Under the pieces are notes generated by a model. It did no database searches. It was given only the letters and a program-made list of their open reading frames with translations, and was not told the origin of the DNA. This document shows, in pieces, positions 1 through 11,752 of a DNA stretch of 64,000 bases. The position numbers and the translations under genes are program-made. Source of the stretch: Benincasa hispida (lineage: Eukaryota > Streptophyta > Magnoliopsida > Cucurbitales > Cucurbitaceae); the NCBI RefSeq assembly GCF_009727055.1, contig NW_024064458.1:763245-827244 (forward strand), written 5' to 3'. Each line of letters starts with the position of its first letter. Position 1 is the stretch's first letter.

Positions 1-950
1 TATTTATTTTTGGTTCTACTTATCCATCTTTGTGTGAAGAATGTTTCTAAGTGTAATGCATAGTGAATTTAAGATGAGTATGATGGGGAGAACTTAGCTT
101 CTTCTTGGACTCCAAATCAAACAACCAAGGATGGTATCTTTCATAAGTAGAAAAAATAACACAAAGGATTTTCTCAAAAAGGTTCAAATTCATGAAAGGT
201 AAAAACTATACAAAATCTCCTATGAAGCACATAACTAAAGCTTGACAGGATGAAAAAGGTAATGTACGTGAATATAAATACTATAGAGGTATGATTGGAT
301 TTTTTACTTTATTTAACCGCTAGTTAGACCCGATATTATGTTTAGTGTATGTCTTTGTGCTAGATTTCAATCTTGGTCCCAACGGAATACATTTACATGC
401 CCATTAAAAAGAAATTTTTTAAATATTTGCTTGGTACTTATGATTTAGGCTTATGGTATTCCTAGTAAATGTTGAAATTTTAATTTGGTAGGATATTCCG
501 AGCGGATTTTGCGAGTAGTTTACTTGAGCCGTATAGAGTACTAGTGGGACTTGTCAATTTCTTGGTTAAGTTTTCTTAGTTTCGTTGGTTTAGTAATAAA
601 GCAAATCGGTTGCCTAATCCACTACAAAGCGGATATATATGCAGTTGCTAGTTGTTGTGCCTCAAATTCTTTGTGTGAAACAAACTCTTTGTGATTTTTG
701 GATAAAGTTTGATAATGTGCCTATATTTTGTGGATAATACTAAGTGCTATTAATTGAACTAAAAATCCCTATACATCATTTGGACAAGCATATTGATTAT
801 TAGGTATCAAACTTTAATTAGAGGCAGATGTAACAAAATGATAATATAGCTTCTTGAATTTGTAGGGCTCTAATAATCAATCACCAGCGGATTATTTTTA
901 CCAAAGCACTTTGAATGAAGAAGAACTTTTGCAAAAAATAAGGCCTTGCG
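1..950 (+). pseudogene. Ty1/copia (SIRE/Maximus-like) RT C-terminus and RNase H remnant (element C1)
   Basis: No open frame survives, but translation across several frames follows the end of a copia pol. Near 90-135 it reads SMMG and then LLGLQIKQ (late RT). At 285-345 it reads YYRGMIG and then PDIMFS, and near 545-560 GTCQFLG (RNase H region). At 855-935 it reads LEFV and then FTKAL, the usual copia pol end. The order is right and all pieces are on the plus strand, separated by many frameshifts and stops. The GMIG and CQFLG signatures point to the SIRE/Maximus lineage. The 5' part lies outside the window. It is non-functional. Confidence 0.8.
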
Positions 951-1375
951 CTTGGTTTATTACGTTGTGAAGCCTCTTTGTTTTTATAATTCTACTTGTT
1001 AAATATTTTAAGAAGGCATTTTTTGATAGGGGGAGATATGGAAAGCCAGTGTTAAATTCTTAGGCGGAGTTGTGCTAAATTTATTGTTCATGTTTTTAAG
1101 GGAAAACATTATTGTAGTGTCTAAATTTTTCTTTAATTATTCTTTTTGATGATTCCAAATGGGGAGAAAGTTTAAGAAAAATATGCTATAAAATTTGTAT
1201 GATTTTTGAATTGATATAAATTAGGGGGAGATTATTTTTTTTGCAAGTGAAATTTCAAGCGAATGATCTTTATGTGTGATATGTTGGAATTTTAATATAT
1301 GCTAACATATGGTTTTACATGTATTTCAAGCTATTTTTCTTGAATGCCTTGTCATCGATCAAAAAAAGAGGAGAT
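951..1375 (+). other. Copia C1 3' noncoding spacer with polypurine-like tracts
   Basis: This AT-rich stretch lies between the pol remnant and the putative LTR. It holds three purine runs that resemble copia polypurine tracts: near 1027-1040, near 1224-1232, and 1361-1374 (AAAAAAAGAGGAGA). The last one directly precedes TGTTG, the likely LTR start. I see no coding signal. Confidence 0.5.
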
Positions 1376-2232
1376 TGTTGCTTTTTGCCTTAATCTCAAA
1401 TTAATTAATTTTAATTAATTAATTAATCAATGTTTTGATGATAACAAACTCAATTTTTAATTAGTGAAAATCTTAGTGTTTTAATATGTCCATAGGTAGA
1501 GCTCGAAACAACGATTCCAACACCTCTTGAATAACTCAAATCGGAGCTAAAACGAAGACATATGACGCGAACAATCTATAGAAGAAAATACCGTGGTGGA
1601 TGACGTGGCATAACAAGACCATTTGCATGTAGACATGTGCAAATATGTTGAATGGTGGATCATAAGAGATTAAATATGATGGACTTTTGATTTTTGGATT
1701 GATTTAAAATAAAAAAATTTGAAATTAAAAAGAAATTTAAAAGGAAAATAAATTTAATATTATTTTATGTTTGTGTCTGAGGCTAGTTTTTTTACACATG
1801 GTATGTTTTTTTATTTTTGGATTGACTTTAAAAAGAATTAATTTAAAAAGAAAATGAATTAAAAGGAAAATGAATTAAAAGGAAAATGAATTTATATTAT
1901 TTTATGTTTGTGTCTAACGCTAGTTTTTACACATGGTATGGTTTTTTATTTTTTGGATTAATTTTAAAAAGAAAATGAATTTCAAAAGAAAAGAATTTAA
2001 TATTATATTTTGTTTGTATCTAACGACTTAGTTTAAAATCTCCACCATTGAGTTTTCTTTTCCAAAATCCAATGATCTAAATTAATTGTGGTTTCTAAAA
2101 ATTTTTCCATCTCTATATAAACCATCTTCCTCTCCAAATTTTAAACTAACAAATTTTACATTTCATAATCCTCCAAAACTTAAAAGCTCCATTGTTGCTC
2201 TCTCTAAGTTCCCAATTTTTTTTTCTTTTCAT
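1376..2232 (+). repeat. Copia C1 3' LTR (partial)
   Basis: It begins TGTTGC directly after a purine tract, as copia LTRs do. It is very AT-rich, contains an internal tandem repeat and has a TATA-like CTATATAAAC at about 2112-2121. It ends abruptly at 2232, where sequence homologous to the end of a gypsy family B LTR begins, so the 3' end is missing. The boundary was set by comparison with the copy at 19370-19574. Confidence 0.55.
1693..2035 (+). repeat. Tandem repeat, about 2.6 copies of 124-138 bp
   Basis: Copies start near 1693, 1817 and 1955. Each opens with TTTTTGGATT, runs through a purine-rich A/G block, then TTTTATGTTTGTGTCT and ACACATGGTATG. The copies differ by small indels, and the middle one carries extra AAAAGGAAAATGAATT subunits. 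It lies in the U3-like part of the copia LTR. Confidence 0.75.
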
Positions 2233-2434
2233 CTTATTTATTTACTTGGTTACCACAAAGTTTTCATAGATATTACCAACGCAATCTATTTTCACAAGTC
2301 CCTGTGTTCGACCCTGGACTTACTAGGAAACTCAGAGGAATTTACACTTGGACTCCACTGGGGAAACTTGAGTGCACAACGCAACTCCATCAACACATAT
2401 CATCCATATTTCCACCACATAAAATAATGCATCA
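2233..2434 (+). repeat. Family B LTR, 3' terminal 202 bp (G1 5' LTR remnant)
   Basis: It is nearly identical to the end of the 3' LTR at 19370-19574, including the final TGCATCA. It lies 6 bp upstream of a tRNA-Asp primer binding site, so it is the end of a 5' LTR. Everything upstream in this LTR is replaced by copia sequence. Confidence 0.85.
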
Positions 2435-2440
2435 AGTTTT

Positions 2441-2458
2441 TGGCGCCGTTGCTGGGGA
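2441..2458 (+). other. Primer binding site, tRNA-Asp type (G1)
   Basis: TGGCGCCGTTGCTGGGGA is complementary to the 3' end of plant tRNA-Asp(GUC), which ends CCCCGGCAACGGCGCCA, with one mismatch. This PBS is typical of Athila-type elements and lies just after the LTR end. Confidence 0.85.
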
Positions 2459-2491
2459 CTTCGGCAAAATAATTTGTTAACGGTAATTTTT

Positions 2492-3323
2492 ATGATTTCT
2501 TTGCAGAACTCTCAATCTCTGTTGAACTACGACCCGAAGATTGAGAGAACGTTTCAAAGGAGACTAAGAAACCACCAACAACAACCACAATCAGACAAAG
2601 AAGAGATTGCGGCATAGCCTGGAAACGGAGCACCAAACAACAACAATGTCCTGGCAAATCTGATTCTGTTGGCAAACAATCGCAATAGGACCATTATGGA
2701 CTATGCATCGCCAAACCTCTTTGATTTCTCTCCGGGAATCATGAGGCATGCACTTGACGGAAGTAGATTTGAAATGAAACCAGTGATGCTGCAGATGATC
2801 CAGGTTGCAGGTCAATTCGGAGGAAGGCGTGGCAAGGATCCGCACGCCCACCTCTGAATTTTTATTGAAATGTGCAATACTTTTGTGTTCCCGAACATCT
2901 CTGCTGAAGAATTTCGATTAACGTTGTTCCCATTTTCTCTCTGTGATCGGGCTAGGAAATGGGCTTATTTGCTCGAACCAGAAGAGATCACTTCTTAGGA
3001 GCAGATGGTGGAGAAATTCATGAAGAAGTATTTTCCACCTATCGAGAATGCAAGACGAAGGAAGCTTATTACTAATTTTGAACAAGACATAGACGAATCG
3101 CTCAGTGATGCTTCGGGAGGTTTAAAAGGTTAGTCGAGGATTGTCCACATAATGGGTTACCAGATTGCTTGCAGATGGAAATTTTCTATCAGGGTTTGAA
3201 TCTCGCTTCGTAGACCGCTACCAATGCGGCAGCTGCTGGTGGTCTACTTGACAAAACATACGATGAGACAAAAAATATCCTGGACCGCATCTCCAAGAAC
3301 CATGAAGACTGAGGGAGAGTGAC
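2492..3323 (+). pseudogene. G1 gag, N-terminal part (Retrotrans_gag)
   Basis: One frame runs from ATG 2492 and resembles the G3 gag. It reads DPKIERTF, then ASPNLFDFSPGIMRHALDG, GGRRGKDPHAHL, KWAYLLEPEE and KKYFPPIENARRRKLITNF, the capsid-like core of plant gypsy gag. In-frame stops occur near 2614 (TAG), 2856 (TGA), 2996 (TAG) and 3211 (TAG), and a frameshift near 3115. It is cut at 3323 by G2; the same protein resumes at 13728. Non-functional. Confidence 0.85.
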
Positions 3324-4809
3324 TGATAACTTATAGAAATACAAGTTATTTATGCCACCTTATCTAGATATTCCGGCCAAAAGTTAGTAAATATGCGCCG
3401 ATTGTATGAAAATTAGCCTAGTATTACAATAATTTTAAATGTTTGCAATTACACCCACTAACACCATAAAGATGGAAGACAAGCCGGTTACTCTGTTTTG
3501 CATGAGACCAAGTCATTGCTTGTGCTTAAGGCTCACGAGAAACTGTTCAACGCATCTCTGTCACATTGCGCCCGTCAATCAACAATGAAGAGACGATTAC
3601 CGCAATGGCGGCGCAATGCGATAGTCGATCCAGAGCTGTGTTTCAACCGCATGCGGTAATAAAAACACCACCGCATGCAAACCCATGATCGAAAGATGCA
3701 GTTGAGCAACGCAAAAGCGGAGGATTGAGACACTGTATAACCTGTCTCTTATACACATCTAGATGTGTATAAGAGACAGGTGCAAAGATCCCTGCTACCG
3801 GTGGGGCAAGCCTGAGAGGGAAGCTCTTCCTACCATCAAATCCATCCTTTCCAGCAAGCAGATCTCCATCGAATCAGTGCCAAAACATTGGCACTTGTTT
3901 GTATCTGTTCTATCTCTTTCATCGTTGTATTTCATGTTTCCTTTTTTTTTCATTCACAAACCATGTATCAAACACTTAATAGACATATTAAATGTTTCGA
4001 TAGCTTTCATTTACCATCTTCTGTCTATTTCCGTTCACCCATCAATCACTTTCTTCATGATGTCTTCTTAATTCCCTGATAAGCAATATGAATTAACTAA
4101 GTACTTAATCTGTGTTAAAGATATAAATGCACCAAGGCATGCTAGACGGCATTTTCACCTATGAGAGTAGAAGTGAAGATGCCATTCTGATCTATTGAGA
4201 GAAGGTCAGAAGAATGTGTTAACTAAAGCGAGTAGTACTTCCAACCATGGAAGTAACCTTGCGTTCATTACGTTAGTCTCTGTTTCACCACAGACATGTG
4301 GGAGCGCGACTGATCACTGAAAGGTGTACGCCAAGAGAAGAGCGAAATAGCATTTGTAGCTTCAACGCAATTGAGAACTTGTGTTGTTTATATTATTTGT
4401 CTTTCTCTTTCTATCCTGTTCATAAGACTTGCCGCCGCATTCCACGTCTTCGCACACTTTTCACAGCCAGCCTTGACCCCAACATCTTGTACATGAAGCT
4501 TGTATCTTGTATCATCTAGCTTAGGTTTATTGTATTTCATTTTATTATCGCATCTTTACCGCTTTACTTTATTTTATCGCAATTTATATACCAGCACAAA
4601 CACATTTTTAAAGATTGAAAACTTGGTCGCATATATCATGAACATACCACAATAAACTAAACCAGTCCCCGTGTTCGACTTCGGATCACATTGAGAAACT
4701 TGGGATGGAATTACACTTGGTTCTATCATAAGGAAACTTGTGACAACGCATGGCATACTACGTGAACACCCATCATTAACGCATATCTAGTGGTAGTATC
4801 ACATCATTT
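3324..4809 (+). repeat. LTR A1, 5' LTR of G2 (incomplete)
   Basis: It aligns with LTR A2 (11923-13727) apart from two defects. About 300 bp corresponding to roughly 12341-12642 of A2 is replaced by a Nextera junction adapter at 3742-3779. The last roughly 50 bp are also missing. A stretch around 4020-4330 compared by eye with A2 shows several percent divergence, mainly transitions, so the insertion is not very recent. Confidence 0.85.
3742..3779. other. Nextera mate-pair junction adapter (assembly artefact)
   Basis: CTGTCTCTTATACACATCT is followed directly by its reverse complement. This is the Tn5 mosaic-end junction adapter of Nextera mate-pair libraries. It sits in LTR A1 where about 300 bp of the LTR is absent relative to A2. 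It is not biological sequence. Confidence 0.97.
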
Positions 4810-5016
4810 TGAGCAGTCTGACGGTTTTGGTTAATGGTTAATTGTTTGAATATTTTTATGTTATGTGCAAGACAGATCTTTTTGTACTGACTGTTCAATG
4901 CAGAGAGCAGTCTGACGGCTTATGAGTGCTAAGTGATCTGGTAATTCTAAGCTGACCCAGAGATCAAGTGTATTCTTCGCGCAGAGCCATCGAGCTAAAT
5001 TAATTGGTGAAGAAGT
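4810..5016 (+). other. G2 leader lacking a primer binding site
   Basis: It is homologous to the minus-strand leader of G4 (25640-25800) but lacks the tRNA-Asp PBS and the LTR terminus. In their place is GAGCAGTCTGACGG (4813-4826), which recurs at 4905-4918 in the same leader. This looks like a deletion repaired with templated filler, or a local misassembly. Confidence 0.65.
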
Positions 5017-6428
5017 ATGGTTGATGATAATGTGGCACCTGCTGGAAACCAGAGGGGAGATTTGCCAATGCAAGATCTCGTTTTTCTTGCTGCTGATCAG
5101 AACATCCCTATAAGCGAATATGCGACGGCAGATTTCTATAATTTTTCACCAGGAATATCAAGACCAGTAGTCGAAGGGAATGAAAGCTTTGAAATAAAAC
5201 CTATTATGCTACAAATGATTCAGAATGTGGGGCAATTCGGAGGATTCCAGGGAGAAGACCCACACGCACATTTGACAAATTTTGTGGACATATGTATCGC
5301 ATTCTCTCTGCCTGATTTAACTCAAGAAAGTTTTAAACTATACCTATTCCCGTACATATTGCGGGAAGAAACAAAGAGGTAGGCCCAAGCATTAGAGCCA
5401 GAGGAAATTAATGGATGGGAGCAGTTGGTTGATAGGTTCATGAACAGATTCTTCCCTCTGTCTGTCAACGCAAAAAGGTGGAGGAAGGTTTTGAATTTCA
5501 AACAAAAGGGTTATGAAACCTTGAGCACCACATGGGTGCGATTTCGGTAGTTAGTGAAGAACTGTCCGCATATCGAGATTCTTGATAGTATTCTGATGGA
5601 AACCTTTTACAATGGCCTCGACCAATCAACGCAAGTAGCTGTCGATGCCTCCGCATAAGGAGGATTAATGAATAAGTCATATACGGAAGCAAAGAACATA
5701 TTGGATCGCATCTCACGACATTCTAACAAATGGATTGATACCGGGCTTGAAATAAGAGGTCAGGAGCAAGAAATAGTAGAAAGGGCCGATGTGCCAACGG
5801 ACACAATGAACGCATTGGTCGAATAAATGACCACAATGACCTCGCTCCTCCAGATGGTGGCTAATCCGCAGAGAACTCTCTCTCAAGGAACAGTGCAGGT
5901 TAAGGTGGTGACTCATGAGCCCACAGTGGATTGCACTCAATGGAGAGAGGTACATCCGATAGACGTCTGCCCATGGAATCAACATCCCGTATATGCTATG
6001 TATGAAAAATCAGGGGGCAAAAACCATAACCCTGGTTAGGGGGGTCACCTAATTTTTGGTTTAGATGAGAATCTCAATCAGGAGGGCCATAGTTTCTATC
6101 AATTTAGTTATCAAGAGGATCGAGGCAACCCTTTAGTCTTCACTAATCTGGACTGCAGCCCAAGTAATTCTTAAGGTATGCCACCCTATGACCATCTGTT
6201 CACATATGATACCGCTTTCAGTACCTCGTCTCTGGAGACATCATTAAAACATTATATTTAAAAGAGCGAGGCAATGAGACAATCGCAAGCTGACTCTCTT
6301 AAAGAATTAGAAGATCAGATAGATCAGCTTACGAGGGAATTAAAGAAGAAAATGCCTGGTATGCAACATGGAGGCTCAGAAGTGTTAGGGCCAAGAGGTA
6401 AAGAATAATGTCATGCAGTGACATTGCG
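5017..6428 (+). pseudogene. G2 gag
   Basis: One frame carries a recognisable plant gypsy gag. It has SEYATADFYNFSPGISRP, GGFQGEDPHAHLTNFVDIC, LEPEEINGWEQLVDRFMNRF, and then TYTEAKN-like and ILDRIS motifs. The frame is held for about 1.4 kb despite stops near 5380, 5548, 5656, 5824, 6037, 6172, 6258 and 6406. Most sit where glutamine is plausible, so CAG/CAA changed to TAG/TAA. The C-terminal part has a coiled-coil-like stretch ending LEDQIDQLTRELKKK. The end runs into the N gap. Confidence 0.85.
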
Positions 6429-6963
6429 NNNNNNNNNNNNNNNNNNNNNNNNNNNNNNNNNNNNNNNNNNNNNNNNNNNNNNNNNNNNNNNNNNNNNNNN
6501 NNNNNNNNNNNNNNNNNNNNNNNNNNNNNNNNNNNNNNNNNNNNNNNNNNNNNNNNNNNNNNNNNNNNNNNNNNNNNNNNNNNNNNNNNNNNNNNNNNNN
6601 NNNNNNNNNNNNNNNNNNNNNNNNNNNNNNNNNNNNNNNNNNNNNNNNNNNNNNNNNNNNNNNNNNNNNNNNNNNNNNNNNNNNNNNNNNNNNNNNNNNN
6701 NNNNNNNNNNNNNNNNNNNNNNNNNNNNNNNNNNNNNNNNNNNNNNNNNNNNNNNNNNNNNNNNNNNNNNNNNNNNNNNNNNNNNNNNNNNNNNNNNNNN
6801 NNNNNNNNNNNNNNNNNNNNNNNNNNNNNNNNNNNNNNNNNNNNNNNNNNNNNNNNNNNNNNNNNNNNNNNNNNNNNNNNNNNNNNNNNNNNNNNNNNNN
6901 NNNNNNNNNNNNNNNNNNNNNNNNNNNNNNNNNNNNNNNNNNNNNNNNNNNNNNNNNNNNNNN
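6429..6963. other. Assembly gap, 535 N
   Basis: An unbroken run of N covers the expected gag end and the start of the protease region of G2. Apparent ORFs through it are artefacts. Confidence 0.99.
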
Positions 6964-7546
6964 GGACTTTTACATTGCCCTACACCATAAGGGGGAAGAT
7001 GGTCGGGAACGCGCTGTGTGATTTAGGGGCAAGCATAAATTTGATGCCCTTGTAAATTTTTAATAAGCTGGACATCGGCGAAGCAAGGCCAACCACGATC
7101 ACATTATAGCTAGCCAATAGATCGATAAAGCTTTCTGAGGACAACATAGAAGATGTTCTCGTGCAAGTGGACAAGTTTATCTTCCCAGCAGACTTTGTCA
7201 TATTAGATTATGAGGCCGATAGAGAGATTCCTATCATCCTAGGATGCCCATTTCTCGCCACAGGGTGAGCATTAATCGATGTGCAGAAAGCAGAATTGAC
7301 CATCTGGGTGGATGATCAAGTAAAATTCAACGTACTCAATGCGTTGAAGTACCCAGGGGACATAGAGAATTGCCAATATATCGAAGAGCTGTAGGGAGAA
7401 CAGTGCACGAACCCCTAAAGGAAATAGAGGAGGAGGATTTTAAGGTCGTCGCAATATTGTAGGAGGACTATGCCACAATTCATACGGAATCTAATTTTGA
7501 ACCGCTCAAGTTATCTGAACGGACATCGCAGTGCATTAAGCCATCT
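6964..7546 (+). pseudogene. G2 aspartic protease
   Basis: After the gap the frame reads TLPYTIRGK and then ALCDLGASINLMPL. This contains the DLGA form of the aspartic protease active site used by Athila elements (more often D-T/S-G in other families). It continues with [19 protein letters not shown], then [13 protein letters not shown] and ALIDVQ. In-frame stops are at about 7053, 7108, 7267 and 7391, and a frameshift near 7400. The enzyme would process the polyprotein; this copy is dead. Confidence 0.85.
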
Positions 7547-9131
7547 TTGGAAGAGCCACCTGTGTTAGAATTAAAGTTGTTGCCAGTACACCTAAAGTAT
7601 GCTTACTTAGGAAGTAACAACTCGTTACTGGTTATCATTTCTGCATCACTAAGTAAGGAGAAAGAAGATGCTCTCATACGGATCCTGAGAAATAACACAA
7701 AAGCATTAGGATGGACCTTGGCAGACATTCGAGTAATTAGTCCCTCATATTGTATGCACAAGATCCACCTGGAAGAAGGAAAGAATGGATTAGTAGAAAG
7801 GCAACGCCGCTTGAACCCTGCCATGAAGGAGGTTGTAAAGAATGAAATAGTAAAGTGGCTGGACGCAGGTGTTATCTACCCGATCTCTGATAGCAGTTGG
7901 GTGACCCCAGTGCAATGTGTTCCGAAGAAAGGGGGGATGAACGTCATCACTAATGACAAGGATGAATTTGTTCCCACAAGGACAACTACGGGTTGGAGAA
8001 TCTGCATGGATTATCGCAAGCTAAATTTGGCAACTAAAAAGGACCACTTTCCACTCCCATTTATCGATCAGATGTTAGATAGACTTGCGGGGAATGAATT
8101 TTTCTGCTTTCTTGATGGCTATTCACGATATAACTAAATAGCAATTGCGCCGAAGGATCAAAACAAGATAACCTTCACGTGCCCATTTGGTATGTTTGCA
8201 TTCCGACGCATGCCATTTGGACTTTGTAATGCACCAAGCACCTTTAAACAATGCGATGGCAATATTTTCAGATTACTTGGAGGAGTCAGTCGAGCTATTC
8301 ATGGATGATTTCTTAGTCTTCAGCAGTAATTATGACTCCTGTTTGTCTAACCTTAAAAAAGTTTTGAAGAGATGCGTGGCAACAAATCTTGTTTTGAACT
8401 GGGAAAAATGCCATTTTATGGTGGAAGAAGGAATAGTTATGGGTCACAAAATCTCCAAGGCAGGATTGGAAATTGACCAGGCAAAAATCGACGCAATTTT
8501 CAAATTACCTCCATTTGTGAACGTAAAAACACTTAGGAGCTTTTTGGAACACACAGGGTTTTATAGAAGATTTATTTGCAACTTTTTCCCAAATCGCAAG
8601 ACCCCTAAGTGCACTTCTTGAAGCTGACTGTGAGTATAATTTTGATGATGCTTGCACCAAAGCATTTAACACATTGAAAGATGCACTCATCTCCATACCT
8701 ATTTTGATTGCGCCCGATTGGATGCAACCATTCGCCTTGATGTGCGATGCCAGCAGATATGCTGTGGGTGCATTTTTTAGTCAACGCAAGGATAAGGTGT
8801 TGCATTCTATTTATTATGTGAGCAAAACACTGAATGACGCACAGGAGAACTATACGACCACGGAAAAGGAAATGCTCGCAGTGGTATTTGCACTAGAAAA
8901 GTTTCGACAATACTTAATCGAAACGAACGTGGTGGTGTATACGGATCACTCTGCGATTAAGTATTTAATGACGAAGAAGGATGCAAAGTCAAGGTTGATA
9001 CGGTGGGTGTTATTCCTGAAGGAGTTCGACCTAGAAATCAAAGACCGAAAGGGAACCGAGAACCAAGTCACAGATCATTTGTCAAGATTGGAAAACTGCG
9101 AGGTTCAAGGGACAAAAAAAGATATTGAGTA
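7547..9131 (+). pseudogene. G2 reverse transcriptase and RNase H
   Basis: RT motifs appear in order: KWLDAGVIYPISDSSWVTPV, CVPKKGGM, WRICMDYRKLN, DHFPLPFIDQMLDRLAG, FCFLDGYSRYN, MPFGLCNAPSTF and the catalytic FMDDF at about 8302-8316. These are followed by NWEKCHFM, GHKIS and the thumb FYRRFI. RNase H follows with [33 protein letters not shown] and [12 protein letters not shown] stop lies at 8135, and frameshifts lie near 8245 and 8587. The FMDD box in place of YVDD is usual for this clade. Confidence 0.9.
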
Positions 9132-10463
9132 AAGATTCCCCGATGAGCTACTGATGGCAGTAGACATTGATGTTCCCTGGTATACGGACATAGTAAACTT
9201 CATAGTTTGTGGTCAACTACCGGATGATTATACATACCAGTAGAAGAAGAAGCTAAGACATGATGCCAAATTTTATTTCTGGGACGATCCCTTCCTATAT
9301 CGACAAGGACCTGATCATATAATACGTCGAGGTGTTCTTAAGCATGAAGCCAAGCACATTTTAGAGCTTTGTCATGAGTCCCCATATGGAGGACATTTTG
9401 GGGGGGGCAAAGAACCGCAGCAAAAGTCTTACAGTGCGGCTAATTTTGGGCAAGACTGTTTAAGGATGCCCATGCCTATGTTGTGCAATGAGACAGGTGT
9501 CAAAGGACGGGGAATATGTCTAAAAGAAATGAAATGCCATTGAAATCAATCTTAGAAGTTGAATTATTTGATGTTTGGGGAATTGACTTCATGGGCCCGT
9601 TTCCACCATCAGAAGGTCATCAATATATTTTGGTTGCGGTAGATTATGTATCGAAATGGGTTGAGGCTATCACATGTTCCAAGAATGACGCGGCCACTAT
9701 GGCAAAATTTCTAAAGAAGAACATTTTTGCTCGATATGAGACACCTTGGGCCTTAATCAGCGATGAGGGCTCTCACTTTATCAACCGCATAATTGCCAAC
9801 CTATTGACTAAATTCAATGTCAGCCATCAAGTTGCAACTGTTTATCACCCACAGACTAATGGGCAGGAAGAGATTTCTAACAGAGAGATCAAGACTATCT
9901 TGGAAAAGGTGTTAATACTGCCAGAAGGGATTGGTTACCCAAGCTTGATGAAACACTAGGGGTTACAGGACCGCTTACAAAACACTAATTGGCATGTCTC
10001 CATACGTCCTGGTCTTCGGAAAAGCTTGTCATCTACCACTTGAGTTGGAACATAAGGCATGTGGGCATGCAAGAAACTAACGTTTGATTTAGTCGGTGCA
10101 GGGAATGTTCGGAAGTTGCAATTGAATCAGTTGGTCGAATGGCGAAGAGATGCCTATGAAAATGCTAAGATATACAAGGAGAAAACAAAGAAATGGCATG
10201 ATGACCGCATAAACGACCGGACATTTACCGAAGGTCAACAGATATTATTATTCAACGCGTGTTTGTGATTGTTCCCAGGAAAGTTGAAGTCTCGCTGGTC
10301 TGGGCCATTCCGAGTCAAGACAATATTTCCTCACGGTGCAGTGGAACTAACAACTTTAGATGGGAACAACGCATTCAAAGTCAATGGTCAACGGATTAAG
10401 CCCTACTATGGAGGCGACTTCGATCGACGCATGGACACCATTGACTTGGGCAAGCAGGATTAA
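9132..10463 (+). pseudogene. G2 integrase
   Basis: The N-terminal zinc finger is recognisable (LCHESPYGGHF, then [10 protein letters not shown]). The DDE core has [30 protein letters not shown] and [20 protein letters not shown]. The C-terminal part reads KLKSRWSGPFRVKTIFPHGA and YYGGDFDRRMDTIDLGKQD before TAA at 10461. A run of G near 9401-9408 causes a frameshift, another lies near 9930, and stops are scattered. This is the most complete pol C-terminus in the window. Confidence 0.9.
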
Positions 10464-11586
10464 ATCGCTTACAGGGAAAGCGATTGCGGTAACTCTATGA
10501 ACTTCTTTCAATCGAATTTCCTATCTATGTTTACTCGCTTTCTTTACAGCTTTCTTTTACCGTTTTCTAAATTTTGTCAATTACTGTCTAATAGAATCAG
10601 TCTTTAATATTTTTGTATTTCCTTCCAATTTAATTTCGCATGTTTCTCCATATCTCAAATTTAGTAGCACCGGTCATAGAATTTTTGTGAATTATTGGAT
10701 AAATCACCGCAAGGGCTTTTCGACTAAAGTTTTTGATGAATTAAGAGGATAGGAAAGTAAACTATGAGAGGGTGGGTGTAAAAAGTAAGTGACACTGTGC
10801 ATCCAGTACACCCAAATGCATTGAGTTGAGGGGTGTGTTGCGCTCGCATATGTCCTTTGCCCATCCTTAGATAAATGCGCTATGTTAAGGTATCCTTCAG
10901 AAATGCGTTGGTTAAGGGGTGTGTTGCAGGGATATATGCATGTTGCCCGTCCTCAGCAAAAATGTATCTGCGTTTATTGGAAGTATGGTGTGAATTCTGA
11001 ATCAAATTTATAAAGTAATCAAATTCTTTGACTCTTGTACAGGCAGTAGAAAATGTTGTAGTGCATTCATTTGTAATTTATTTGTATACCTTGTTAATAG
11101 TCAATACAATCAGAGTATATATTCGCTCCACTTTTTTTCCTCTGCCTCTCTCTTTATCTTCCTTTGTCAATTTTTGTGACATTCTAAATCTTTTATTTTT
11201 TTACGATCTTCATTGCGTTGCTATGATGTATTACATGTTTATACTTAGAAATATTTCTCATACTTAATAAATTCTGACTAACACTTAGTTAATTTTTAGT
11301 TTAGCAGTACTTTACCTTTTATCTTTCAAAGTTCTACTCAAACCTTCTTTTTGAAATTTTCTTCTAAGTGTTTGTCTAGTCTTTTCAAACAACGCAATGA
11401 GGACCTTGCTCATCTTTAAATTTGGGGGTGGGGAAGGTCTGAGTAGATGAGATCAAGATTATGCTGTAGTTAAGAAAATGTGTCCATTTTCGATAAAAAA
11501 AAGTGCAAATTTCCAATGTCAGTGCAAGGGTAAACATCAAAACTGTCCAAACTTGACAAGAGTTTAGATGTGAAAGGAGCCTTCTC

Positions 11587-11634
11587 GTAGTTAGATATTC
11601 GTATGACACCCGTAGGAGCAAGCCAAAACGAAGG
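11587..11634 (+). repeat. 3' region motif, G2 copy 1
   Basis: TAGTTAGAT, then ATGACACCCGT, then GCAAGCCAAAACGAAGGT. It is the first of a pair, 166 bp before the second. It is matched in G1, M1, G4 and G6. Confidence 0.8.
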
Positions 11635-11752
11635 TGGGTTTCCAAGAACAACGCAGTATGAAAAGAAAAAAAAGAAACGAAAACAAAAATAGAAGAATGC
11701 AAGAGACAACTCCTCTGATTATCATGAGTTAAAATTGAAATTGGCACACAAC

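Noticed and set aside
3763..4071. Short ORF beginning MCIRDR
   Set aside because: Its start is a translation of the Nextera adapter; the rest is LTR sequence.
6408..7055. Long ORFs made mostly of X residues
   Set aside because: They run through the 535 N gap.
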